A stretch of DNA of 64,000 nt from Liolophura sinensis (GCF_032854445.1 NW_027018155.1:1-64000), one strand, 5' to 3'; numbered from the stretch's first letter, positions 14,856-29,600 are shown. The notes: a model not told the origin generated them from the letters alone. A program made the numbers and translations.

Positions 14856-17601
14856 TTGCATTTTTGCCTGGTCTTTTTGTTAATTGAAATCGGCTACATT
14901 GTACTCTGTACAATCGCGACTGGTCATTACTATATTCAACTTTTGACTATAAGTTATGTGCCCTTCGGTAGCCCAGAAGACCTGAAATCTTTGGGCTAAG
15001 CCCATTTAACTCACCCAGCAATTGCCTTACTTCTAAGTGCAAGACAATCTCAATGTCTTTATCTACGTGTAGAAAAACCACACCATTTGTACGTGAAAAA
15101 CACAAGGTACTTGATACAGTCTGCTGTAAAAAGTACAATCTGAACACTAACCCACTTCAGTAAGGTGCCAAAAGATGCGGAATTGAGCCAGGCATCGGCA
15201 GCTGTTGAAAAATTGCAAATTTCCCTGGTTTCCCTTGGAGTAAGAGCCGTTGCTACGCACGTGATTATGACATCAATGATCATTCAATTGTCACTACAGC
15301 CAAAAGTATTGGTCGGAGAGGCAACACGGATTGCACCATTCGATTTCTCGTCACCAAATACGTCGGATTAGGCTCTTACTAGTAGCACTGGAACAGTTTT
15401 CCACTTTTGCATTTTTGCCTGGTCTTTTTGTTAATTGAAATCGGCTACACTGTACTCTGTACAATCGCGACTGGTCATTACTATATTCAACTTTTGACTA
15501 TAAGTTATGTGCCCTTCGGTAGCCCAGAAGACGTCAAATCTTTTGGCTAAGCCCAATTAACTCACCCAGCAATTGCCTTACTTCTAAGTGCAAGACAATC
15601 TCAATGTCTTTATCTACGTGTAGAAAAACCACACCATTTGTACGTGAAAACCAGAAGGTACTTGATACAGTCTGCTGTAAAAAGTACAACTGAACACTGA
15701 CCCACATGAATAAGGTGCCAAAAGATGCGGAATTGAGCCAGGCATCGGCAGCTGTTGAAAAATTGCAAATTTCCCTGGTTTCCATGGAGTAAGAGCCGTT
15801 GCTACGCACGTGATTATGACATCAATGATCATTCAATTGTCGCTACAGCCAAAAGTATTGGTCGGAGAGCAACGCGGATTGCACCATTCGATTTCTCGTC
15901 ACAAAATACGTCGGATTAGGCTCTTACTCGTAGCACTGAACAGTTTTTCCACTTTTGCATTTTTGCCTGGTCTTTTTGTTAATTGAAACCGGCTACACTG
16001 CACTCTGTACAATCGCGACTGGTCATTACTATATTCAACTTTTGACTATAAGTTATGTGCCCATCGGTAGCCCAGAAGACCTGAAATCTTTGGGCTAAGC
16101 CCATTTAACTCACCCAGCAATTGCCTTACTTCTAAGTGCAAGACAATCTCAATGTCTTTATCTACGTGTAGAAAAACCACACCATTTGTACGTGAAAAAC
16201 ACAAGGTACTTGATACAGTCTGCTGTAAAAAGTACAACTGAACACTGACCCACTTCAGTAAGGTGCCAAAAGATGCGGAATTGAGCCAGGCATCGGCAGC
16301 TGTTGAAAAATTGCAAATTTCCCTGGTTTCCATGGAGTAAGAGCCGTTGCTACGCACGTGATTATGACATAAATGATCATTCAATTGTCACTACAGCCAA
16401 AAGTATTGGTCGGAGAGCAACGCGGATTGCACCATTCGATTTCTCGTCACAAAATACGTCGGATTAGTCTCTTATTAGTAGCACTGGAACAGTTTTTCCA
16501 CTTTTGCATTTTTGCCTGGTCTTTTTGTTAATTGAAATCGGCTACACTGTACTCTGTACAATCGCGACTGGTCATTACTATATTCAACTTTTGACTATAA
16601 GTATGTGCCCTTCGGTAGCCCAGAAGACCTGAAATCTTTGGGCTAAGCCCATTTAACTCACCCAGCAATTGCCTTACTTCTAAGTGCAAGACAATCTCAA
16701 TGTCTTTATCTACGTGTAGAAAAACCACACCATTTGTACGTGAAAAACACAAGGTACTTGATACAGTCTGCTGTAAAAAGAACAACTGACCACAGACCCA
16801 CATGAATAAGGTGCCAAAAGATGCGGAATTGAGCCAGGCATCGGCAGCTGTTGAAAAATTGCAAATTTCCCTGGTTTCCATGGAGTAAGAGCCGTTGCTG
16901 GGCACGTGATTATGACATAAATGATCATTCAATTGTCACTACAGCCAAAAGTATTGGTCGGAGAGCAACGCGGTTTGCACCATTCGATTTGTCGTCACAA
17001 AATACGTCGGATTAGCCTCTTACCAGCAGCACTGGAACAGTTTTTCCACTTTTGCATTTTTGCCTGGTCTTTTTGTTAATTGAAACCGGCTACACTGCAC
17101 TCTGTACAATCGCGACTGGTCATTACTATATTCAACTTTTGACTATAAGTTATGTGCCCTTCGGTAGCCCAGAAGACGTCAAATCTTTGGGCTAAGCCCA
17201 TTTAACTCACCCCAGCAATTGCCTTACTTCTAAGTGCAAGACAATCTCAATGTCTTTATCTACGTGTAGAAAAACCACACCATTTGTACATAAAAAACAC
17301 AAGGTACTTGATACAGTCTGCTGTAAAAAGTACAACTGAACACTGACCCACTTCAGTAAGGTGCCAAAAGATGCGGAATTGAGCCAGGCATCGGCAGCTG
17401 TTGAAAAATTGCAAATTTCCCTGGTTTCCATGGAGTAAAAGCCGTTGCTACGCACGTGATTATGACATAAATGATCATTCAATTGTCGCTACAGCCAAAA
17501 GTATTGGTCGGAGAGCAACGCGGTTTGCACCATTCGATTTCTCGTCACAAAATACGTCGGATTAGCCTCTTACTAGTAGCACTGGAACAGTTTTTCCACT
17601 T
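14856..17601 (+). repeat. Monomers 28-32, second indel-rich segment
   Basis: Starts are 14856, 15407, 15955, 16504 and 17052; types are A, A/B recombinant, A, B, A. Single-base indels cluster here: TACAATCTGAAC near 15136, CCCTTGGAG near 15232, GAGAGGCAACAC near 15317, AAGTATGTG near 16600 and CACCCCAGC near 17209. Monomers 30-32 repeat the cassette of monomers 16-18, with its third monomer altered in the 3' half. Confidence 0.82.
15955..17300 (+). repeat. Cassette P, fourth occurrence (A-catcgg / B / A-gacgtc)
   Basis: This is an ordered set: an A monomer with TGCCCATCGG ending in TCTCTTATTAG, then a B monomer with AAAGAACAAC and TTTGTCG, then an A monomer with GAAACCGG, GACGTC and TACATAAA. 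The same order occurs at about 10-1660, 8268-9850 and 13208-14790. The 8268 and 13208 copies are explained by the nine-monomer duplication; those at 10 and 15955 are separate recurrences. Confidence 0.8.
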
Positions 17602-20600
17602 TTGCATTTTTGCTTCGTCTTTTTGTTAATTGAAATCGGCTACACTGTACTCTGTACAATCGCGACTGGTCATTACTATATTCAACTTTTGACTATAAGT
17701 TATGTGCCCTTTAGTAGCCCAGAAGACCTGAAATCTTTGGGCCAAGCCCATTTAACTCACCCAGCAATTGTCTTACTTCTAAGTCCAAGACAATCTCAAT
17801 GTCTTTATCTACGTGTAGAAAAACCACACCATTTGTACATAAAAAACACAAGGTACTTGATACAGTCTGCTGTAAAAAGTACAACTGACCACAGACCCAC
17901 ATGAATAAGGTGCCAAAAGATGCGGAATTGAGCCAGGCATCGGCAGCTGTTGAAAATTGCAAATTTCCCTGGTTTCCATGGAGTAAGAGCCGTTGCTACG
18001 CACGTGATTATGACATTAATGATCATTCAATTGTCGCTACAGCCAAAAGTATTGGTCGGAGAGCAACGCGGATTGGACCATTCGATTTCTCGTCACAAAA
18101 TACGTCGGATTAGGCTCTTACTCGTAGCACTGGAACAGTTTTTCCACTTTTGCATTTTTGCCTGGTCTTTTTGTTAATTGAAACCGGCTACACTGCACTC
18201 TGTACAATCGCGACTGGTCATTACTATATTCAACTTTTGACTATAAGTTATGTGCCCATCGGTAGCCCAGAAGACCTGAAATCTTTGGGCCAAGCCCATT
18301 TAACTCACCCAGCAATTGCCTTACTTCTAAGTGCAAGACAATCTCAATGTCTTTATCTACGTGTAGAAAAACCACACCATTTGTACATAAAAAACACAAG
18401 GTACTTGATACAGTCTGCTGTAAAAAGTACAACTGACCACAGACCCACATGAATAAGGTGCCAAAAGATGCGGAATTCAGCCAGGCATCGGCAGCTGTTG
18501 AAAAATTGCAAATTTCCCTGGTTTCCATGGAGTAAGAGCCGTTGCTACGCACGTGATTATGACATCAATGATCATTCAATTGTCGCTACAGCCAAAAGTA
18601 TTGGTCGGAGAGCAACGCGGTTTGCACCATTCGATTTCTCGTCACAAAATACGTCGGATTAGCCTCTTACTAGTAGCACTGGAACAGTTTTTCCACTTTT
18701 GCATTTTTGCTTCGTCTTTTTGTTAATTGAAATCGGCTACACTGTACTCTGTACAATTGCGACTGGTCATTACTATATTCAACTTTTGACTATAAGTTAT
18801 GTGCCCTTCGGTAGCCCAGAAGACCTGAAATCTTTGGGCCAAGCCCATTTAACTCACCCAGCAATTGTCTTACTTCTAAGTCCAAGACAATCTCAATGTC
18901 TTTATCTACGTGTAGAAAAACCACACCATTTGTACATAAAAAACACAAGGTACTTGATACAGTCTGCTGTAAAAAGTACAACTGACCACAGACCCACATG
19001 AATAAGGTGCCAAAAGATGCGGAATTGAGCCAGGCATCGGCAGCTGTTGAAAAATTGCAAATTTCCCTGGTTTCCATGGAGTAAGAGCCGTTGCTACGCA
19101 CGTGATTATGACATTAATGATCATTCAATTGTCGCTACAGCCAAAAGTATTGGTCGGAGAGCAACGCGGATTGCACCATTCGATTTCTCGTCACAAAATA
19201 CGTCGGATTAGGCTCTTACTCGTAGCACTGGAACAGTTTTTCCACTTTTGCATTTTTGCCTGGTCTTTTTGTTAATTGAAACCGGCTACACTGCACTCTG
19301 TACAATCGCGACTGGTCATTACTATATTCAACTTTTGACTATAAGTTATGTGCCCATCGGTAGCCCAGAAGACCTGAAATCTTTGGGCCAAGCCCATTTA
19401 ACTCACCCAGCAATTGCCTTACTTCTAAGTGCAAGACAATCTCAATGTCTTTATCTACGTGTAGAAAAACCACACCATTTGTACGTGAAAAACACAAGGT
19501 ACTTGATACAGTCTGCTGTAAAAAGTACAACTGAACACTGACCCACTTCAGTAAGGTGCCAAAAGATGCGGAATTGAGCCAGGCATCGGCAGCTGTTGAA
19601 AAATTGCAAATTTCCCTGGTTTCCATGGAGTAAGAGCCGTTGCTACGCACGTGATTATGAGATAAATGATCATTCAATTGTCACTACAGCCAAAAGTATT
19701 GGTCGGAGAGCAACGCGGATTGCACCATTCGATTTCTCGTCACAAAATACGTCGGATTAGCCTCTTACTAGTAGCACTGGAACAGTTTTTCCACTTTTGC
19801 ATTTTTGCTTCGTCATTTTGTTAATTGAAATCGGCAAAACTGTACTCTGTACAATCGCGACTGGTCATTACTATATTCAACTTTTGACTATAAGTTATGT
19901 GCCCTTCGGTAGCCCAGAAGACGTCAAATCTTTGGGCCAAGCCCATTTAACTCACCCAGCAATTGCCTTACTTCTAAGTGCAAGACAATCTCAATGTCTT
20001 TATCTACGTGTAGAAAAACCACACCATTTGTACGTGAAAACCACAAGGTACTTGATACAGTCTGCTGTAAAAGTACAACTGAACACTGACCCACTTCAGT
20101 AAGGTGCCAAAAGATGCGGAATTGAGCCAGGCATCGGCAGCTGTTGAAAAATTGCAAATTTCCCTGGTTTCCATGGAGTAAAAGCCGTTGCTACGCACGT
20201 GATTATGACATAAATGATCATTCAATTGTCGCTACAGCCAAAAGTATTGGTCGGAGAGCAACGCGGTTTGCACCATTCGATTTCTCGTCACAAAATACGT
20301 CGGATTAGCCTCTTACTAGTAGCACTGGAACAGTTTTTCCACTTTTGCATTTTTGCTTCGTCTTTTTGTTAATTGAAATCGGCTACACTGTACTCTGTAC
20401 AATCGCGACTGGTCATTACTATATTCAACTTTTGACTATAAGTTATGTGCCCTTTAGTAGCCCAGAAGACCTGAAATCTTTGGGCCAAGCCCATTTAACT
20501 CACCCAGCAATTGTCTTACTTCTAAGTCCAAGACAATCTCAATGTCTTTATCTACGTGTAGAAAAACCACACCATTTGTACATAAAAAACACAAGGTACT

Positions 20601-20893
20601 TGATACAGTCTGCTGTAAAAAGTACAACTGACCACAGACCCACATGAATAAGGTGCCAAAAGATGCGGAATTCAGCCAGGCATCGGCAGCTGTTGAAAAA
20701 TTGCAAATTTCCCTGGTTTCCATGGAGTAAGAGCCGTTGCTACGCACGTGATTATGACATCAATGATCATTCAATTGTCGCTACAGCCAAAAGTATTGGT
20801 CGGAGAGCAACGCGGATTGCACCATTCGATTTCTCGTCACAAAATACGTCGGATTAGGCTCTTACTCGTAGCACTGGAACAGTTTTTCCACTT
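17602..20893 (+). repeat. Monomers 33-38, alternating dimer pattern (~1,098 bp)
   Basis: Starts are 17602, 18150, 18699, 19248, 19797 and 20345. Monomers beginning TTGCATTTTTGCTTCG and of type B (17602, 18699, 20345) are each followed by a TGCCCATCGG monomer (18150, 19248, 20894). The extra monomer at 19797 breaks the alternation. The pattern suggests a dimeric HOR of about 1,097-1,098 bp in two and a half to three copies. Confidence 0.8.
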
Positions 20894-23643
20894 TTGCATT
20901 TTTGCCTGGTCTTTTTGTTAATTGAAACCGGCTACACTGCACTCTGTACAATCGCGACTGGTCATTACTATATTCAACTTTTGACTATAAGTTATGTGCC
21001 CATCGGTAGCCCAGAAGACCTGAAATCTTTGGGCTAAGCCCATTTAACTCACCCAGCAATTGCCTTACTTCTAAGTGCAAGACAATCTCAATGTCTTTAT
21101 CTACGTGTAGAAAAACCACACCATTTGTACGTGAAAAACACAAGGTACTTGATACAGCCTGCTGTAAAAAGTACAACTGAACACTGACCCACTTCAGTAA
21201 GGTGCCAAAAGATGCGGAATTGAGCCAGGCATCGGCAGCTGTTGAAAAATTGCAAATTTCCCTGGTTTCCATCGAGTAAGAGCCGTTGCTACGCACGTGA
21301 TTATGACATAAATGATCATTCAATTGTCACTACAGCCAAAAGTATTGGTCGGAGAGCAACGCGGATTGCACCATTCGATTTCTCGTCACAAAATACGTCG
21401 GATTAGTCTCTTATTAGTAGCACTGGAACAGTTTTTCCACTTTTGCATTTTTGCCTGGTCTTTTTGTTAATTGAAATCGGCTACACTGTACTCTGTACAA
21501 TCGCGACTGGTCATTACTATATTCAACTTTTGACTATAAGTTATGTGCCCTTCGGTAGCCCAGAAGACCTGAAATCTTTGGGCTAAACCCATTTAACTCA
21601 CCCAGCAATTGCCTTACTTCTAAGTCCAAGACAATCTCAATGTCTTTATCTACGTGTAGAAAAACCACACCATTTGTACGTGAAAAACACAAGGTACTTG
21701 ATACAGTCTGCTGTAAAAAGTACAACTGAACACTAACCCACTTCAGTAAGGTGCCAAAAGATGCGGAATTGAGCCAGGCATCGGCAGCTGTTGAAAAATT
21801 GCAAATTTCCCTGGTTTCCATGGAGTAAGAGCCGTTGCTACGCACGTGATTATGACATCAATGATCATTCAATTGTCGCTACAGCCAAAAGTATTGGTCG
21901 GAGAGCAACGCGGATTGCACCATTCGATTTCTCGTCACAAAATACGTCGGATTAGCCTCTTACTAGTAGCACTAAAACAGTTTTTCCACTTTTTCATTTT
22001 TGCTTTGTCATTTTGTTAATTGAAATCGGCTAAACTGTACTCTGTACAATCGCGACTGGTCATTACTATATTCAACTTTTGACTATAAGTTATGTGCCCT
22101 TCGGTAGCCCAGAAGATGTCAAATCTTTGGGCCAAGCCCATTTAACTCACCCAGCAATTGCCTTACTTCTAAGTGCAAGACAATCTCAATGTCTTTATCT
22201 ACGTGTAGAAAAACCACGCCATTTGTACGTGAAAAACCACAAGGTACTTGATACAGTCTGCTGTAAAAAGTACAACTGAACACTGACCCACTTCAGTAAG
22301 GTGCCAAAAGATGCGGAATTGAGCCAGGCATCGGCAGCTGTTGAAAAATTGCAAATTTCCCTGGTTTCCATGGAGTAAGAGCCGTTGCTGGGCACGTGAT
22401 TATGACATAAATGATCATTCAATTGTCACTACAGCCAAAAGTATTGGTCGGAGAGCAACGCGGTTTGCACCATTCGATTTCTCGTCACAAAATACGTCGG
22501 ATTAGCCTCTTACCAGCAGCACTGGAACAGTTTTTCCACTTTTGCATTTTTACCTGGTCTTTTTGTTAATTGAAATCGGCTACACTGTACTCTGTACAAT
22601 CGCGACTGGTCATTACTATATTCAACTTTTGACTATAAGTTATGTGCCCTTCGGTAGCCCAGAAGACCTGAAATCTTTGGGCTCAGCCCATTTAACTCAC
22701 CCAGCAATTGCCTTACTTCTAAGTCCAAGACAATCTCAATGTCTTTATCTACGTGTAGAAAAACCAGACCATTTGTACGTGAAAAAACACAAGGTACTTG
22801 ATACAGTCTGCTGTAAAAAAGTACAACTGAACACTAACCCACTTCAGTAAGGTGCCAAAAGATGCGGAATTGAGCCAGGCATCGGCAGCTGTTGAAAAAT
22901 TGCAAATTTCCCTGGTTTCCATGGAGTAAGAGCCGTTGCTGGGCACGTGATTATGACATAAATGATCATTCAATTGTCACTACAGCCAAAAGTATTGGTC
23001 GGAGAGCAACGCGGTTTGCACCATTCGATTTGTCGTCACAAAATACGTCGGATTAGCCTCTTACCAGCAGCACTGGAAACAGTTTTTCCACTTTTGCATT
23101 TTTGCCTGGTCTTTTTGTTAATTAAAACCGGCTACACTGCACTCTGTACAATCGCGTCTGGTCATTAATATATTCAACTTTTGACTATAAGTTATGTGCC
23201 CTTCGGTAGCCCAGAAGACGCCCAAATCTTTGGACCAAGCCCATTTAACTCACCCAGCAATTGCCTTACTTCTAAGTGCAAGGACAATCTCAATGTCTTT
23301 ATCTACGTGTAGAAAAATCAGACCATTTGTACGTGAAAATCACAAGGTACTTGATACAGTCTGCTGTAAAAGTACAACTGAACACTGACCCACTTCAGTA
23401 AGGTGCCAAAAGATGCGGAATTGAGCCAGGCATCGGCAGCTGTTGAAAAATTGCAAATATCCCTGGTTTCCATGGAGTAAAAGCCGTTGCTGGGCACGTG
23501 ATTATGACATAAATGATCATTCAATTGTCGCTACAGCCAAAAGTATTGGTCGGAGAGCAACGCGGTTTGCATCATTCGATTTCTCGTCACAAAATACGTC
23601 GGATTAGGCTCTTACTAGTAGCACTGGAACAGTTTTTCCACTT
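20894..23643 (+). repeat. Monomers 39-43, all type A
   Basis: Starts are 20894, 21443, 21992, 22542 and 23094. This is the only run of five A monomers in the left domain. The unit at 21992 has a changed phase word (TTTTCATTTT) and ACTAAAACAG upstream. The unit at 23094 has several private changes (ATTAAAACC, CGTCTGGTCATTAA, GACGCCC, AAGGACAATC), suggesting an old or poorly resolved copy. Confidence 0.8.
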
Positions 23644-26600
23644 TTGCATTTTTACCTGGTCTTTTTGTTAATTGAAATCGGCTACACTGTACTCTGTACA
23701 ATCGCGACTGGTCATTACTATATTCAACTTTTGACTATAAGTTATGTGCCCTTCAGTAGCCCAGAAGAGCTGAAATCTTTGGGCCAAGCCCATTTAACTC
23801 ACCCAGCAATTGTCTTACTTCTAAGTCCAAGACAATCTCAATGTCTTTATCTACGTGTAGAAAAACCACACCATTTGTACATAAAAAACACAAGGTACTT
23901 GATACAGTCTGCTGTAAAAAGTACAACTGACCACAGACCCACATGAATAAGGTGCCAAAAGATGCGGAATTGAGCCAGGCATCGGCAGCTGTTGAAAAAT
24001 TGCAAATTTCCCTGGTTTCCATGGAGTAAGAGCCGTTGCTACGCACGTGATTATGACATCAATGATCATTCAATTGTCGCTACAGCCAAAAGTATTGGTC
24101 GGAGAGCAACGCGGATTGCACCATTCGATTTCTCGTCACAAAATACGTCGGATTAGGCTCTTACTCGTAGCACTGGAACAGTTTTTCCACTTTTGCATTT
24201 TTGCCTGGTCTTTTTGTTAATTGAAACCGGTTACACTGCACTCTGTACAATCGCGACTGGTCATTACTATATTCAACTTTTGACTATAAGTTATGTGCCC
24301 ATCGGTAGCCCAGAAGACCTGAAATCTTTGGGCTAAGCCCATTTAACTCACCCAGCAATTACCTTACTTCTAAGTGCAAGACAATCTCAATGTCTTTATC
24401 TTCGTGTAGAAAAACCACACCATTTGTACGTGAAAAACACAAGGTACTTGATACAGTCTGCTGTAAAAAGTACAACTGAACACTGACCCACTTCAGTAAG
24501 GTGCCAAAAGATGCGGAATTGAGCCAGGCATCGGCAGCTGTTGAAAAATTGCAAATTTCCCTGGTTTCCATGGAGTAAGAGCCGTTGCTGGGCACGTGAT
24601 TATGACATAAATGATCATTCAATTGTCACTACAGCCAAAAGTATTGGTCGGAGAGCAACGCGGTTTGCACCATTCGATTTGTCGTCACAAAATACGTCGG
24701 ATTAGCCTCTTACCAGCAGCACTGGAACAGTTTTTCCACTTTTGCATTTTTGCCTGGTCTTTTTGTTAATTGAAATCGGCTACACTGCACTCTGTACAAT
24801 CGCGACTGGTCATTACTATATTCAACTTTTGACTATAAGTTATGTGCCCTTCGGTAGCCCAGAAGACGTCAAATCTTTGGGCTAAGCCCATTTAACTCAC
24901 CCAGCAATTGCCTTAATTCTAAGTGCAAGACAATCTCAATGTCTTTATCTAAGTGTAGAAAAACCACACCATTTGTACGTGAAAAACACAAGGTACTTGA
25001 TACAGTCTGCTGTAAAAAGTACAACTGAACACTGACCCACTTCAGTAAGGTGGCAAAAGATGCGGAATTGAGCCAGGCATCGGCAGCTGTTGAAAAATTG
25101 CAAATTTCCCTGGTTTCCATGGAGTAAGAGCCGTTGCTGGGCACGTGATTATGACATAAATGATCATTAAATTGTCACTACAGCCAAAAGTATTGGTCGG
25201 AGAGCAACGCGGTTTGCACCATTCGATTTGTCGTCACAAAATACGTCGGATTAGCCTCTTACCAGCAGCACTGGAACAGTTTTTCCACTTTTGCATTTTT
25301 GCCTGGTCTTTTTGTTAATTGAAACCGGCTACACTGCACTCTGTACAATCGCGACTGGTCATTAATATATTCAACTTTTGACTATAAGTTATGTGCCCTT
25401 CGGTAGCCCAGAAGACGTCAAATCTTTGGGCCAAGCCCATTTAACTCACCCAGCAATTGCCTTACTTCTAAGTGCAAGACAATCTCAATGTCTTTATCTA
25501 CGTGTAGAAAAATCAGACCATTTGTACGTGAAAACCACAAGGTACTTGATACAGTCTGCTGTAAAAGTACAACTGAACACTGACCCACTTCAGTAAGGTG
25601 CCAAAAGATGCGGAATTGAGCCAGGCATCGGCAGCTGTTGAAAAATTGCAAATATCCCTGGTTTCCATGGAGTAAAAGCCGTTGCTGGGCACGTGATTAT
25701 GACATAAATGATCATTCAATTGTCGCTACAGCCAAAAGTATTGGTCGGAGAGCAACGCGGTTTGCACCATTCGATTTCTCGTCACAAAATACGTCGGATT
25801 AGCCTCTTACTAGTAGCACTGGAACAGTTTTTCCACTTTTGCATTTTTGCCTGGTCTTTTTGTTAATTGAAATCGGCTACACTGTACTCTGTACAATCGC
25901 GACTGGTCATTACTATATTCAACTTTTGACTATAAGTTATGTGCCCTTCAGTAGCCCAGAAGAGCTGAAATCTTTGGGCCAAGCCCATTTAACTCACCCA
26001 GCAATTGTCTTACTTCTAAGTCCAAGACAATCTCAATGTCTTTATCTACGTGTAGAAAAACCACACCATTTGTACATAAAAAAACACAAGGTACTTGATA
26101 CAGTCTGCTGTAAAAAGTACAACTGACCACAGACCCACATGAATAAGGTGCCAAAAGATGCGGAATTGAGCCAGGCATCGGCAGCTGTTGAAAAATTGCA
26201 AATTTCCCTGGTTTCCATGGAGTAAGAGCCGTTGCTACGCACGTGATTATGACATCAGTGATCATTCAATTGTCGCTACAGCCAAAAGTATTGGTCGGAG
26301 AGCAACGCGGATTGCACCATTCGATTTCTCGTCACAAAATACGTCGGATTAGGCTCTTACTCGTAGCACTGGAACAGTTTTTCCACTTTTGCATTTTTGC
26401 CTGGTCTTTTTGTTAATTGAAACCGGCTACACTGCACTCTGTACAATCGCGACTGGTCATTACTATATTCAACTTTTGACTATAAGTTATGTGCCCATCG
26501 GTAGCCCAGAAGACCTGAAATCTTTGGGCTAAGCCCATTTAACTCACCCAGCAATTGCCTTACTTCTAAGTGCAAGACAATCTCAATGTCTTTATCTACG

Positions 26601-29600
26601 TGTAGAAAAACCACACCATTTGTACGTGAAAAACACAAGGTACTTGATACAGTCTGCTGTAAAAAGTACAACTGAACACTGACCCACTTCAGTAAGGTGC
26701 CAAAAGATGCGGAATTGAGCCAGGAATCGGCAGCTGTTGAAAAATTGCAAATTTCCCTGGTTTCCATGGAGTAAGAGCCGTTGCTACGCACGTGATTATG
26801 ACATCAATGATCATTCAATTGTCGCTACAGCCAAAAGTATTGGTCGGAGAGCAACGCGGATTGCACCATTCGATTTCTCGTCACAAAATACGTCGGATTA
26901 GTCTCTTATTAGTAGCACTGGAACAGTTTTTCCACTTTTGCATTTTTGCCTGGTCTTTTTGTTAATTGAAATCGGCTACACTGTACTCTGTACAATCGCG
27001 ACTGGTCATTACTATATTCAACTTTTGACTATAAGTTATGTGCCCTTCGGTAGCCCAGAAGACCTGAAATCTTTGGGCTAAGCCCATTTAACTCACCCAG
27101 CAATTGCCTTACTTCTAAGTGCAAGACAATCTCAATGTCTTTATCTACGTGTAGAAAAACCACACCATTTGTACGTGAAAAACACAAGGTACTTGATACA
27201 GTCTGCTGTAAAAAGAACAACTGACCACAGACCCACATGAATAAGGTGCCAAAAGATGCGGAATTGAGCCAGGCATCGGCAGCTGTTGAAAAATTGCAAA
27301 TTTCCCTGGTTTCCATGGAGTAAGAGCCGTTGCTACGCACGTGATTATGACATAAATGATCATTCAATTGTCACTACAGCCAAAAGTATTGGTCGGAGAG
27401 CAACGCGGATTGCACCATTCGATTTCTCGTCACAAAATACGTCGGATTAGTCTCTTATTAGTAGCACTGGAACAGTTTTTCCACTTTTGCATTTTTGCCT
27501 GGTCTTTTTGTTAATTGAAATCGGCTACACTGTACTCTGTACAATCGCGACTGGTCATTACTATATTCAACTTTTGACTATAAGTTATGTGCCCTTCGGT
27601 AGCCCAGAAGACCTGAAATCTTTGGGCTAAGCCCATTTAACTCACCCAGCAATTGCCTTACTTCTAAGTGCAAGACAATCTCAATGTCTTTATCTACGTG
27701 TAGAAAAACCACACCATTTGTACGTGAAAAACACAAGGTACTTGATACAGTCTGCTGTAAAAAGTACAACTGAACACTGACCCACTTCAGTAAGGTGCCA
27801 AAAGATGCGGAATTGAGCCAGGCATCGGCAGCTGTTGAAAAATTGCAAATTTCCCTGGTTTCCATGGAGTAAGAGCCGTTGCTGGGCACGTGATTATGAC
27901 ATAAATGATCATTCAATTGTCGCTACAGCCAAAAGTATTGGTCGGAGAGCAACGCGGTTTGCACCATTCGATTTCTCGTCACAAAATACGTCGGATTAGC
28001 CTCTTACCAGCAGCACTGGAACAGTTTTTCCACTTTTGCATTTTTACCTGGTCTTTTTGTTAATTGAAATCGGCTACACTGTACTCTGTACAATCGCGAC
28101 TGGTCATTACTATATTCAACTTTTGACTATAAGTTATGTGCCCTTCGGTAGCCCAGAAGACCTGTAATCTTTGGGCTAAGCCCATTTAACTCTCCCAGCA
28201 ATTGCCTTACTTGTAAGTCCAAGACAATCTCAATGTCTTTATCTACGTGTAGAAAAACCAGACCATTTGTACGTGAAAAACACAAGGTACTTGATACAGT
28301 CTGCTGTAAAAAGTACAACTGAACACTGACCCACTTCAGTAAGGTGCCAAAAGATGCGGAATTGAGCCAGGCATCGGCAGCTGTTGAAAAATTGCAAATA
28401 TCCCTGGTTTCCATGGAGTAAAAGCCGTTGCTGGGCACGTGATTATGACATAAATGATCATTCAATTGTCGCTACAGCCAAAAGTATTGGTCGGAGAGCA
28501 ACGCGGTTTGCACCACTCGATTTCTCGTCACAAAATACGTCGGATTAGGCTCTTACTAGTAGCACTGGAACAGTTTTTCCACTTTTGCATTTTTGCCTGG
28601 TCTTTTTGTTAATTGAAATCGGCTACACTGTACTCTGTACAATCGCGACTGGTCATTACTATATTCAACTTTTGACTATAAGTTATGTGCCCTTCAGTAG
28701 CCCAGAAGAGCTGAAATCTTTGGGCCAAGCCCATTTAACTCACCCAGCAATTGTCTTACTTCTAAGTGCAAGACAATCTCAATGTCTTTATCTACGTGTA
28801 GAAAAACCACACCATTTGTACATAAAAAAACACAAGGTACTTGATACAGTCTGCTGTAAAAAGTACAACTGACCACAGACCCACATGAATAAGGTGCCAA
28901 AAGATGCGGAATTGAGCCAGGCATCGGCAGCTGTTGAAAAATTGCAAATTTCCCTGGTTTCCATGGAGTAAGAGCCGTTGCTACGCATGTGATTATGACA
29001 TCAGTGATCATTCAATTGTCGCTACAGCCAAAAGTATTGGTCGGAGAGCAACGCGGATTGCACCATTCGATTTCTCGTCACAAAATACGTCGGATTAGGC
29101 TCTTACTCGTAGCACTGGAACAGTTTTTCCACTTTTGCATTTTTGCCTGGTCTTTTTGTTAATTGAAACCGGCTACACTGCACTCTGTACAATCGCGACT
29201 GGTCATTACTATATTCAACTTTTGACTATAAGTTATGTGCCCTTCGGTAGCCCAGAAGACCTGAAATCTTTGGGCTAAGCCCATTTAACTCACCCAGCAA
29301 TTGCCTTACTTCTAAGTGCAAGACAATCTCAATGTCTTTATCTACGTGTAGAAAAACCACACCATTTGTACGTGAAAAACACAAGGTACTTGATACAGTC
29401 TGCTGTAAAAAGAACAACTGACCACAGACCCACATGAATAAGGTGCCAAAAGATGCGGAATTGAGCCAGGCATCGGCAGCTGTTGAAAAATTGCAAATTT
29501 CCCTGGTTTCCATGGAGTAAGAGCCGTTGCTGGGCACGTGATTATGACATAAATGATCATTCAATTGTCACTACAGCCAAAAGTATTGGTCGGAGAGCAA

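Noticed and set aside
16528-16932. Minus-strand frame of about 134 codons
   Set aside because: It is longer than its neighbours only because of a one-base deletion (AAGTATGTG near 16600) in an indel-rich segment. There is no sign of coding constraint.
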